The notes beneath the pieces were generated by a model. It saw nothing but the letters and a program-made list of their open reading frames with translations. It was not told the origin of the DNA and did not search any database. A stretch of DNA of 10,264 nucleotides. Origin: Minisyncoccota bacterium (GTDB lineage Bacteria > Verrucomicrobiota > Lentisphaeria > Oligosphaerales > MVZH01). Positions within the stretch are counted from its first letter, which is position 1; the number at the start of each line of letters is the position of its first letter. This document shows, piece after piece, positions 1 through 6,686 of the stretch. The stretch lies in NCBI GenBank assembly GCA_021734725.1, contig JAIPIM010000137.1:1-10264 (forward strand). The letters are read 5' to 3'. Made by a program: the position numbers and the translations under genes.

Positions 1-193
1 GCCATTTCCCATATCCCTTATCACCGGCCACGCCTATGTCCCCGTCAGCCCCTATGGCGGCGTAGAGCTTGTGCAGATTTTCTTCGTCAAGCATATCCGG
101 GGGCAGGAGCAGTTCACAGCCGTTGATATACTCGACTGTATCTCCGGGACCGCCTGTAATATCCGATGACGATCCTGTTACTGCGATTCGCAT
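1..193 (-). CDS. Unrecognised protein, 5' part only, coupled to the integrase
   Basis: An open frame begins at ATG 193 and runs off the left edge without a stop, giving 64 visible residues that begin MRIAVTGSSSDITGG. A good ribosome binding site, GGAG, lies 8 nt before the ATG, inside the last codons of the integrase gene. The start overlaps the integrase stop codon by 16 nt, so translation is probably coupled to it. The visible part is acidic and glycine-rich, with no signal peptide, membrane segment or motif I recognise. Lying directly downstream of an integrase on the same strand, it is probably a cargo or maintenance gene of the same mobile element. That is inference from position; no function can be assigned. 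Confidence 0.6.
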   Translation of the reverse strand, partial: MRIAVTGSSSDITGGPGDTVEYINGCELLLPPDMLDEENLHKLYAAIGADGDIGVAGDKGYGKW

Positions 194-1374
194 TGTTTCT
201 TCTCCGCTTCAGCTTTTTTCTTTGCAGCCTCGGCAGTTTCCAGCATGGCGGCGACAGCAGTCTCTATTGCTTTACGCGTCTCGGTATCGTCCAGCCGTGC
301 ATAGATCGAGGTAACGCTGCTATCATGATGCCCGAGAGCGCGACCGATAATTTGCAGCCCCGCACCTGTTTTTGCCATCCAGGAACCGAGAGTGCGGCGC
401 AGATCGTGTATCTTGAGGTTGCTGATCCCGGCCCGATCACATATGAGCTTCCACGCTTTTTGGGGCTCAACAATGTGACCCGTCTCACCGTGTGAAGGGA
501 AAACATATTTGCTTTTTTCGGCATCCGTCTGCCTTTGACGCAGGATCTCCAGGGCCGAACTGCAGAGGATGATATGGAGAGGCTCTCCGTTCTTCGATTC
601 TTCCGCCGGAATCGTCCATACCCCTTCGGTCAGATCGACAGCATCCCAGCGCATCGCCGCAAGGTTTGAGCGTCTGACCCCTGTAAACAATGCGAGACGA
701 AAAAAATCACGCCACGTTCCCGGAGTCTCCTGGTGATCCAGAGCATTAAAGAATGAAGGAAGTTCGTCACCGTTCATCCAGCGCTCACAGCGGGTTTCTT
801 TGAAGTGCTTCACATACTGGCAGGGATTACTCTCAAGGTTGTAGTATTGAATCCCGAAATTGTAGACTTTTTTCAGCAGTGCAAGCGTCCGATTTGCCAT
901 GTAAGGCCCGTGCTCCGTCTCCATACTCTTATGCAGCTTATTTATGGTTTCCCGGTCAATATCGCCGGCCAACCTGCCATACAAAGGCTGCAGATACCGG
1001 TCATACTGGCGTTGATCTTCCTGCCAGGTACGCTTATGTGGCTTGGCATGCTCTTCCATGTACCGGTCGAATAACTGGCTGAAAGTCAGGGGTTTTGCCT
1101 TTTCCTCCTCCTCCTCCCCGTTCAGCAGCTTCAGACCTTCCTCGGCACACAGAGAGCGGGCTTGTGAAACGGTTATCTCCGGAAATCGCCCCAGCTTTTT
1201 GAAAACAGTTTTCCCTTTCACCCTGCGCACTAAATAAAAACTTCGGGTGTCGCGCTGAGTGATCCTCAGACGAAGGTGCCTGTTCTGCTCATCCTGGTAG
1301 TCTTGATGCCCCTCCCCTGGTGCCTCGAGTGTGTCCAATGCTTTCTTCGTAAAATTCAGTGTCTGTGTTATCAT
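178..1374 (-). CDS. Tyrosine recombinase / P4-type phage integrase
   Basis: A 398-residue site-specific recombinase that would cut and join DNA at attachment sites to integrate or excise a mobile element. Residues 1-85 resemble the DUF4102-type arm-binding domain of P4-like integrases, with a compact LGRFPEITVSQAR segment. Residues 95-185 form the SAM-like core-binding domain and 200-375 the catalytic domain. The full catalytic set is visible: Arg234 in TGVRRSNL, Lys261 in SKNG, His323 and Arg326 in HDLRRT, His349 in ALGHH, and nucleophile Tyr358 in SIYAR. The length is normal for the family. The C-terminal tail (380-398) is Ala/Lys/Glu-rich and probably helical. ATG 1374 is preceded by AGGA 8 nt upstream. 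The gene reads away from the truncated DUF1961 gene, so the element probably extends to the left of the window. The enzyme looks functional. Confidence 0.95.
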   Translation of the reverse strand: MITQTLNFTKKALDTLEAPGEGHQDYQDEQNRHLRLRITQRDTRSFYLVRRVKGKTVFKKLGRFPEITVSQARSLCAEEGLKLLNGEEEEEKAKPLTFSQLFDRYMEEHAKPHKRTWQEDQRQYDRYLQPLYGRLAGDIDRETINKLHKSMETEHGPYMANRTLALLKKVYNFGIQYYNLESNPCQYVKHFKETRCERWMNGDELPSFFNALDHQETPGTWRDFFRLALFTGVRRSNLAAMRWDAVDLTEGVWTIPAEESKNGEPLHIILCSSALEILRQRQTDAEKSKYVFPSHGETGHIVEPQKAWKLICDRAGISNLKIHDLRRTLGSWMAKTGAGLQIIGRALGHHDSSVTSIYARLDDTETRKAIETAVAAMLETAEAAKKKAEAEKKQCESQ

Positions 1375-1457
1375 GGTGTATATCCTATTTGTGGTTTTTA
1401 TCTAATTATCTAACCGTTTATCTAATTTTCGGCATCAATAATTAGTAATATACACCA
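1374..1457. promoter_or_regulatory. Integrase upstream region: three TTATCTAA repeats inside a 10-bp inverted repeat
   Basis: Three direct copies of TTATCTAA lie at 1398-1405, 1406-1413 and 1418-1425. They are enclosed by a perfect 10-bp inverted repeat, TGGTGTATAT (1374-1383) and ATATACACCA (1448-1457). The whole stretch is much more AT-rich than its surroundings. Closely spaced repeats next to an integrase gene are typical of integrase arm-type sites, excisionase sites or an autoregulatory operator. Which of these applies cannot be read from the sequence. The repeats also cover the place where the integrase promoter should be. Confidence 0.5.
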
Positions 1458-1497
1458 ACCACTGAACGATTACAAGTTACTGTCTCCCATACGTTTA

Positions 1498-1896
1498 TCA
1501 ATTCTCATCAAAAACCGTCAACGAGCTGACCTTTTGATAGGCATTCATATCGCCGTGATGATACTGGGGATAGTCACCCCCGCGAGGTTGCAGGTTGGCA
1601 TCGAAGAGATCCTCGCCGTTCCGTCCGCCCGCCGCGAACCAGATCATGGCCAAACCAGCATCCGAGTGCGGCTGAAACTCCCAGGAAATCGCGATGTCCG
1701 ACGGAACATCTTCGGGGCACCAGAGAACAAAATTCGCGTGCAACCCTTTGTCCATGTCACGTTCGTACGCCTGTTCCAGGCGCATGCGGCCGCGAGGAAA
1801 CGTGATCGAAGCATCCCCTTCCAGTCGAAAATCCTCGATATCATCCCCGCTGGCCAACGGGTTTTCGTACAAGACAGATCCAATCGTGAATTCCAT
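1498..1896 (-). pseudogene. DUF1961 family protein, C-terminal half missing
   Basis: The 132 residues match from memory the N-terminal half of DUF1961 proteins, which are jelly-roll-like, about 210-230 residues long and found in polysaccharide-utilisation loci. Recognisable pieces are ITFPRGRMRLEQ, NFVLWCPEDVPSDIAISWEF, FAAGGRNGEDLFD and YPQYHHGDMNAY. In the family the last motif is normally followed by about 90 more residues beginning with a HVSYFRR-like segment. Here the protein diverges to QKVSSLTVFDEN and stops, close to the integrase. ATG 1896 has a strong AGGAG site 7 nt upstream, and the gene follows the 491-aa gene by 49 nt on the same strand, so it was the last gene of that cluster. 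The likely cause is insertion of the mobile element or a deletion at its border. The molecular function of the family is not established. Confidence 0.75.
1507..1538. repeat. Imperfect inverted repeat at the element/DUF1961 junction, candidate att core
   Basis: ATCAAAA (1507-1513) pairs with TTTTGAT (1532-1538). Inside these, GTCA (1517-1520) pairs with TGAC (1527-1530) around a 6-nt centre, ACGAGC. Two inverted arms around a 6-8 bp centre is the layout of a tyrosine-recombinase core site, and it lies exactly where DUF1961 homology ends. On the minus strand the same bases could also form a short stem followed by TTTTT, a weak terminator. The att reading is inference. Confidence 0.35.
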
Positions 1897-1910
1897 GTTT
1901 TACTCCTCAT

Positions 1911-1929
1911 CACAGGCTGGAAGCCGGTG
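1911..1929. repeat. Intergenic hairpin of the TGFQPV-encoding dispersed type
   Basis: CACAGGCT (1911-1918), GGA and AGCCGGTG (1922-1929) form an 8-bp stem with one mismatch and a 3-nt loop, in the 49-nt gap between the 491-aa gene and the DUF1961 gene. On the minus strand it reads STGFQPV, the hallmark translation of a dispersed intergenic palindrome that I recall from PVC-group and related genomes. The structure is seen; membership of a dispersed family is from memory. Confidence 0.4.
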
Positions 1930-1945
1930 CTTCTATTGTGGGGGA

Positions 1946-3421
1946 TCACGCAATGCTTACATCATCGAACCAGCATTTACCCGTTCCTTCGAGAACCAGA
2001 AACAAGCCCGCCTGTTTACCGGCTGAATCGCCCGGACATGCCGCGTTCAGCGTGATTTCAGTCCAGTCGTTAGTTCCATTGAGTGCTTCCGACTTTACCG
2101 GGCACAACGACATCTGTCCAGCTTCTCCTTTTGGCAGACGCCATTGCAATGCCAGATAGACGTTTCCCTGAACGTTCTCGGTTCGAACCTGTGCCGTGAC
2201 CCGATAATCCCGGTTGCCGGCAAGCCGAGGATACAGCCATTGCGAGCAACGTGATCCGTCAGAAACCAAATCGTACATGTCAAGCCAGGCGGCATCCGGA
2301 AACGATGGACCCTGAGCCGACTGCTCGCGGTGAATCGTCAATACCCCCGGCGTTTCGCAACCATCGTCCCAATCCCAGTAACAGGCAGGATCGGTGCATT
2401 GCCAAAACCATTTATCGGAAGGATGCCGATAATCCTCGGATGGCGCGAAGTCATTGACGCCATCCTCCCGGAACGTGGGGCAGCGGACAACGGGATGGTC
2501 AATAATGGGATCCGGCAACGACTGCCCGAGAAGGGCCGCGGCCTGCCGGAGGGGAAGCGAATACAGACGGTAACGAAAAATCAGTGATTTACCGGCGCGC
2601 AATGCCGACCGTGATTCTTCAGGCCGACTCTTGAAATGCAGGTCGTACATGGCCCAGCAGATTTCACTCCGGACCCGCGCCCCCGTGCCATCGACAAACT
2701 CGACAACCGGATTGCCGTCGGCTTCACTGACAAAGGCGGCAAACCCGTCCGGCGCGTAGAACATATCCAGCTTGTCCGGACCCAAGTGCTTGTTCTGAGG
2801 ACGATTGTAAACCTTCCCGTCGGCCGCCCGATAAACGATATGCGTGTATTTCTTGTTGCCGTCAGGCGGGAAGGCGTCGTTGGCGCCGGCCGGCAACAGG
2901 TCACCGAACTCCAGGCCGCGAAGGTCGCGGGCAATTACAAATTCGACACTGTCCGGCCTAATGCTCACCTGTGTCTTCAAATCGTAGACATAGCTTTGCA
3001 ATGCGGCATCGTACGTAATCTCCAGCCAGCTTTCCTCACAAATCCCCCCTGGCACGTAACCCGATGAGTCCTGATCACGACGCAAGGCGGTATCCTTGCT
3101 CCGTACAAAAAGCGTTAAGCGCTCCGGATCGGCATCGTCAACCGTCAGTTCATCCACCTCCATGTTGAACATGAGATGTTTCCGCCAGGAAAGACACAAC
3201 GGCCCGCATACTTCGCCCTCCTCGATCATAACGGGCCCGCCCGGCGTTAACCGCAACTTGTGAAGTGAAATCGGACGCAGAGCGGCACTTTCGTTTTCAG
3301 GCAATTCGCTTGTACCGCCGTAAAACACGGCAATCGGCTCCGCACCATCGTAAATACAGTGCTCGCCTTTTGCGTTCTTTCGCCACTTAAATTCCGTTTT
3401 GCGTTGACGTGTGTCGCCCAT
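1946..3421 (-). CDS. Unrecognised 491-aa protein with carbohydrate-binding-like C-terminal domain
   Basis: An intact 491-residue gene that I cannot name. Residues 1-300 look beta-rich, with many alternating hydrophobic stretches, and belong to no family I recognise. Residues about 335-491 resemble a CBM4/9-like beta-sandwich: a YRVTAQVRTENVQGN segment (406-420), ALNGTNDWTEITL (446-458), and the typical C-terminal WFDDVSI strand (484-490). No signal peptide is visible (it starts MGDTRQRKTEF), which is odd for a carbohydrate-binding protein and suggests a cytoplasmic role or a lost N-terminus. ATG 3421 has AAGGA 9 nt upstream. It lies 28 nt after the glycosidase remnant and 49 nt before the DUF1961 gene, so the three were probably one polysaccharide operon. 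Unlike both neighbours it has no frameshift or truncation. Confidence 0.8.
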   Translation of the reverse strand: MGDTRQRKTEFKWRKNAKGEHCIYDGAEPIAVFYGGTSELPENESAALRPISLHKLRLTPGGPVMIEEGEVCGPLCLSWRKHLMFNMEVDELTVDDADPERLTLFVRSKDTALRRDQDSSGYVPGGICEESWLEITYDAALQSYVYDLKTQVSIRPDSVEFVIARDLRGLEFGDLLPAGANDAFPPDGNKKYTHIVYRAADGKVYNRPQNKHLGPDKLDMFYAPDGFAAFVSEADGNPVVEFVDGTGARVRSEICWAMYDLHFKSRPEESRSALRAGKSLIFRYRLYSLPLRQAAALLGQSLPDPIIDHPVVRCPTFREDGVNDFAPSEDYRHPSDKWFWQCTDPACYWDWDDGCETPGVLTIHREQSAQGPSFPDAAWLDMYDLVSDGSRCSQWLYPRLAGNRDYRVTAQVRTENVQGNVYLALQWRLPKGEAGQMSLCPVKSEALNGTNDWTEITLNAACPGDSAGKQAGLFLVLEGTGKCWFDDVSIA

Positions 3422-3449
3422 CGTAATGAGTCCTTTTGTACATTATCCC

Positions 3450-4462
3450 CTAATCTTTCTCTAGACCCTGAACGTGCGCATACCTCACCAGATCATGCAA
3501 CGTCGAGACCGCGGCCGGGCGCGGAGAAAGATTCATAGCATAACCGATAAGGGAACCCTTCCCAAGCGTTGATTCCAGTAAATACGCATGCGAGGCCACG
3601 GTTTTCTCGGTGTAACGCTCCTTGCTGTCTCCCCGCTGTAACCCAATCGACCGGATGATTATCGTTTTGTCATCTCCCGGAAAAGCGACCACGCGAAAAG
3701 GCGCGGAACCGTGAATAAGTTCAAAGAACTGGAGGTCACAGAATGCTTCGTACGGAATATTCCGCATCACCGAGTGTTCCGCGATAATGGTCGCCGCATT
3801 CCCGTGGTCCCACCCGGTTCGAAACGGCGTGAAAAACTCATAGACGTTGTACCGTAAGTTCCCGGGACGGTCGATCCCGTCAGGGTCTTCCGCGAGCATG
3901 CCCGCGGGAAGATTCGGCGACGCAAATAAGAGTACGCGTCCGCCGCTTTCCACGTACGCTCGCAATTCGTCGTCGAACACATCCGAAACAACCAGGCGCG
4001 GCGACAATGGACGATCAATTGTGGCATGAGGTCTTCAAGACCGCACTGCTTCAAAGCTTCATACACGGTAGACGCGAAATTAGCCCGGTAAGGGTACCCT
4101 CGGAACCGCTTTTCCTCTTCGGGATCGGGCCATACAGTCATCTTGCCGTATTCGTGCAGAACCAGCGGCGACTCTTTACCCAGCTCGCGCAGTCCGTTCC
4201 ACGGTATCGCGGTCATGCCTTCATACGCCTGCTTGAATCCGTTTCCCCAGAGATGGGGAGTTTCGAAATCGTTCAGCCAGACATGAGCACACGGCATGAT
4301 TCCGCCGAATACCAACCATGTCCGACCGGCCGTCCACTCTTGCGGGACCGACACTTTCGCGCGGCACCACGCCGTTCCCAGATAGCTGTTCGACCGATGC
4401 CAGGATGAGGGGTACTCACCGCTAAATGCCTCAATGCTTTGCACCGCGAAAGGTTTAGAAGA
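3450..4462 (-). pseudogene. Family 2 glycoside hydrolase remnant, deleted and frameshifted
   Basis: Pieces of a GH2-type (beta-galactosidase/glucuronidase-like) enzyme are present. The upstream frame shows a sugar-binding-domain segment (GTAWCRAKVSVPQEW to LVFGGIMPCAHVWLND) and then jumps to PLVLHEYGKMTVWPD, which looks like the strand carrying the nucleophile Glu. The rest of the barrel, including any GNE acid/base motif, is missing. Between 4034 and 4010 the frame must shift by one base: GLEDLMPQ is in one frame and SPRLVVSDVFDDELRAYVESGG in the next. The second part continues to the stop at 3450 with a domain found at the C-terminus of some GH2 proteins (SVMRNIPYEAFCDLQFFELIHG). In total about 340 residues remain, against 800-1000 expected, so the enzyme should be dead. 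A single base error could explain the frameshift but not the missing catalytic core. Confidence 0.7.
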
Positions 4463-4677
4463 ATCTCGGCGAACGCCTCGCCGCACACGCCCCCGGAGGT
4501 AAGCGTCGGCTTAACGTACTCGGCAAACTCCAGGTTGTCGATACCGATCACCGCCACGTCGCCGGGCACGTTTAATCCGCGCTCGCGCAACCCCGCCATA
4601 ATCCCTATAGCCGCCAAATCGTTGTGGCAAACGATGACGGTTGCAAAATGTTGGGGCCATGGTACTATAAAATACTA
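4450..4677 (-). pseudogene. LacI-family transcriptional regulator, effector-domain fragment
   Basis: After a TAG stop at 4677-4675 the frame reads HFATVIVCHNDLAAIGIMAG and then GLNVPGDVAVIGIDNLEFAEYVKPTLT. This is the characteristic late effector-binding segment of LacI/GalR regulators, where a D/N-D-xxAxG run is followed by VP-D-vaviGfDn and a P-xLTT motif. The helix-turn-helix DNA-binding domain and the first two thirds of the protein are absent. The C-terminal end is also lost: LacI likeness stops at AEILLNL (about 4450), where glycosidase likeness begins in another frame (about 4462). The fragment cannot bind DNA. It probably came from a regulator beside the glycosidase gene, with the DNA between them deleted. 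Translated likeness is confined to about 67 residues. Confidence 0.75.
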
Positions 4678-4776
4678 AAATAAGTGCCGCTTCCCGCCGA
4701 GCGATTCGGGTTCGCGGCCGGTTTCACATGACCTGTTAGACTCTTGCGAAACAGCCTTCGCGCGAGGCATTCGTGG

Positions 4777-4845
4777 TTCTTCGTTCTTAGTTCAAAAACG
4801 ACGAACCAAGAACAAGAATTGCGAACTGTTGTTTTTTGCAATTCT
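4777..4845 (+). promoter_or_regulatory. Leader with two mutually exclusive hairpins upstream of the C45 gene
   Basis: Hairpin A: the arm at 4777-4793 (TTCTTCGTTCTTAGTTC) pairs with GAACCAAGAACAAGAA at 4803-4818, giving about 15 base pairs with one mismatch and one bulge around a 9-nt loop. Hairpin B: AGAATTGC (4815-4822) pairs perfectly with GCAATTCT (4838-4845). Both use 4815-4818, so only one can be complete at a time. They lie 30-100 nt before the start codon. Hairpin A could instead be a copy of a dispersed palindrome. I found no convincing -35/-10 pair in 4678-4830. Confidence 0.4.
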
Positions 4846-4874
4846 CAAGTCCTGCATGTGAAGGAGAACCGGCG

Positions 4875-6686
4875 TTGCGCAAACCAATACGTAACCTTCT
4901 CGGACGTCTTGCCCTCCTGCTGGCAGTCACAGCGGGCCTTGTCGTACTCGATTGGGCCGTTGCGTCCGCATTGCTCTGGAAGCAGTACAACCGCATTGCC
5001 GGGAATCTCCAACAGACACGCTGGCCGTTCGACTCTCCAGCCATCGCAATCAGCTTCTCACGCGGCACCACATCGCCAGAGAAAGCTCCATGGGCCGCCT
5101 GCACCATAACGCACAGTGAAGACGATGTTCGCATTTCTCTCTCCCTTGCAACAAGCCACAACTTGTATTTCAAGGGTGGAGAAAGTGCTGTCGTGGGAAA
5201 TACATCATCCGGGCATTTTTTCAAAGCGGAGCATGCTGTTTACGATGAAAGCAGGAAAGCACTGAAGCACGTCGGTGCTTCCATGCGCCGCCTCACATTT
5301 TTCAATAAACTTGTTCTGTCCGTCGTGGCACATCCTTTCATTACCGGTTGGACGCAAAGGGAGGAGGAGTTCTGCTGGCGCATGCGCTTTCAAGGCGGTT
5401 CGGGCCTGCTTCTTGCGGATGGACGCCTCAAAGCAGCGAACATACGGCTTCCCGCACATAAGGAAACCTGGCACATACGAGTTTCGCGAGACAGTGAGGT
5501 CCGCCATCTTGATTTGGACTCGTTTTCTGAAAGCGACAGTCAAACAATACCGCCAGTGGAACTGGATCGCTCGATTGCCACGGCCCTGCGCCTGGCGGTG
5601 CTGCAGACAGAACCGGTGCCGCGGCCGGAAAACGGAACCTGGCACGAGGGGAAAGGTCGTTTGAGCGTCAGAAATGGAAACCGTTACCTATATTTGGAAG
5701 GGACTCCTTACGAAATCGGATTTCAGCATGGACGACTTTTGGCGGAAAACGCGAAGCGTGTGATATACAGGACGCTCTACGGTGTCGGATTCTATTATTC
5801 GCTCGAACGTGGCCAGTGGTTTTGTTCACAAGCCCGCAAACTTTTAGAGCGCCAGCGGCCATATATAGATCCGGACTACCTCGAAGAGATGAAGGGGCTC
5901 GCGACGGGCATCGATCTACCGCTCGAACTCGTGGCAGGCGGGAATCTTTTTCCCGAGTTTTTCCACTGCAGCGGCGCGGCGCTGTTCGGGAAAGCCACAG
6001 CAGACGGCGAAGTACTGCATGCACGCGTACTGGACTATATGACCCACATCGGCCTCCAGGACGAAGCCGTTGTCATGGCTGTCCGTCGCAACGGTGTTCA
6101 ACCATTCGTTAATGTCAGCTATGCAGGCTTTATCGGTTCGGTAACGGGGATGAACCAGTCACAAATTGCCATCGGCGAACTCGGAGGGGGTGGTGAGGGC
6201 AAGTGGGATGGAACCCCAATGAGCTTTCTGGTGCGCGGGGTCCTCGAACACGCAACAACGCTGCAGGAGGCGGTGGCATACATGCGCGACCGTCCGAGAA
6301 CATGCGAGTATTTCTACGTCATCAGCAACGGCAGAACCAGGGACGCCGTCGGACTGTCAACAACCCCGGAGGTTTTCACCGTCGTGCACCCCGGTGAAAA
6401 AATCGACCGTCTTCCGGAACCCGTGAATGATGCAGTCCTGATGTCCGCGGGAAAACGATACCGGAAACTCGTTGAACGCGTGCGTAAACACTACGGCAAC
6501 ATCGACGCCGCAAAACTGCTTGAGATCATTAAGCGTCCCATCGCCATGAAAAGTAATTTGCACAATGTCGTATTTGAGCCGGGATCCCTTCGCATGCATT
6601 TAACCCAGGCCACGCGGCACGGCCTGGCCTGCAACCAGCAACCGGTTACGATCACCTGGACCGATCTCTTCCCGGAGCGTGATTGA
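4875..6686 (+). CDS. Membrane-anchored C45-family Ntn-hydrolase / acyltransferase-like protein
   Basis: A 603-residue protein. TTG 4875 is preferred because AGGAG ends 8 nt upstream; the frame itself is open from 4836. Residues 7-35 are one hydrophobic segment after Lys/Arg, an uncleaved anchor placing the rest outside the cytoplasm. Residues about 36-255 match no family I recognise. From about 259 it follows the C45 family (penicillin acyltransferase-like; choloylglycine-hydrolase-related fold): GTPYEIGFQHGRLL, then EFFHCSGAALFGKATADGEVLHARVLDY. Self-cleavage before Cys365 (codon 5967-5969) would expose it as N-terminal nucleophile; Arg384 and Asp387 match the family R-N-x-D motif. Substrates are probably amides or acyl-amino compounds but cannot be named. 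The family usually has about 350-400 residues, so the N-terminal extension is unusual. It overlaps the next gene by 4 nt, implying coupled translation. Confidence 0.85.
   Translation: MRKPIRNLLGRLALLLAVTAGLVVLDWAVASALLWKQYNRIAGNLQQTRWPFDSPAIAISFSRGTTSPEKAPWAACTITHSEDDVRISLSLATSHNLYFKGGESAVVGNTSSGHFFKAEHAVYDESRKALKHVGASMRRLTFFNKLVLSVVAHPFITGWTQREEEFCWRMRFQGGSGLLLADGRLKAANIRLPAHKETWHIRVSRDSEVRHLDLDSFSESDSQTIPPVELDRSIATALRLAVLQTEPVPRPENGTWHEGKGRLSVRNGNRYLYLEGTPYEIGFQHGRLLAENAKRVIYRTLYGVGFYYSLERGQWFCSQARKLLERQRPYIDPDYLEEMKGLATGIDLPLELVAGGNLFPEFFHCSGAALFGKATADGEVLHARVLDYMTHIGLQDEAVVMAVRRNGVQPFVNVSYAGFIGSVTGMNQSQIAIGELGGGGEGKWDGTPMSFLVRGVLEHATTLQEAVAYMRDRPRTCEYFYVISNGRTRDAVGLSTTPEVFTVVHPGEKIDRLPEPVNDAVLMSAGKRYRKLVERVRKHYGNIDAAKLLEIIKRPIAMKSNLHNVVFEPGSLRMHLTQATRHGLACNQQPVTITWTDLFPERD

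Noticed and set aside
1398..1425. Short CRISPR-like or iteron origin reading of the TTATCTAA repeats
   Set aside because: The copies are 8 bp and nearly adjacent, there is no replication initiator gene in the window, and the integrase next to them offers a simpler explanation.
1..1500. tRNA gene as the integrase target
   Set aside because: I found no cloverleaf or T-loop GTTCGA-type sequence flanked by proper stems in this region on either strand.
1534..2055. Plus-strand open frame of 173 codons
   Set aside because: It lies opposite the DUF1961 gene and the end of the 491-aa gene, has no ribosome binding site, and gives an arginine-rich sequence typical of a shadow frame.
4836..4874. Earlier TTG start at 4836 for the C45 gene
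   Set aside because: It has no ribosome binding site and lies inside hairpin B; TTG 4875 has AGGAG at good spacing and places the membrane anchor near the N-terminus.
5205..5645. Minus-strand frame of 146 codons opposite the C45 gene
   Set aside because: It is antisense to a well-supported gene and its sequence is cysteine/arginine-rich without motifs.
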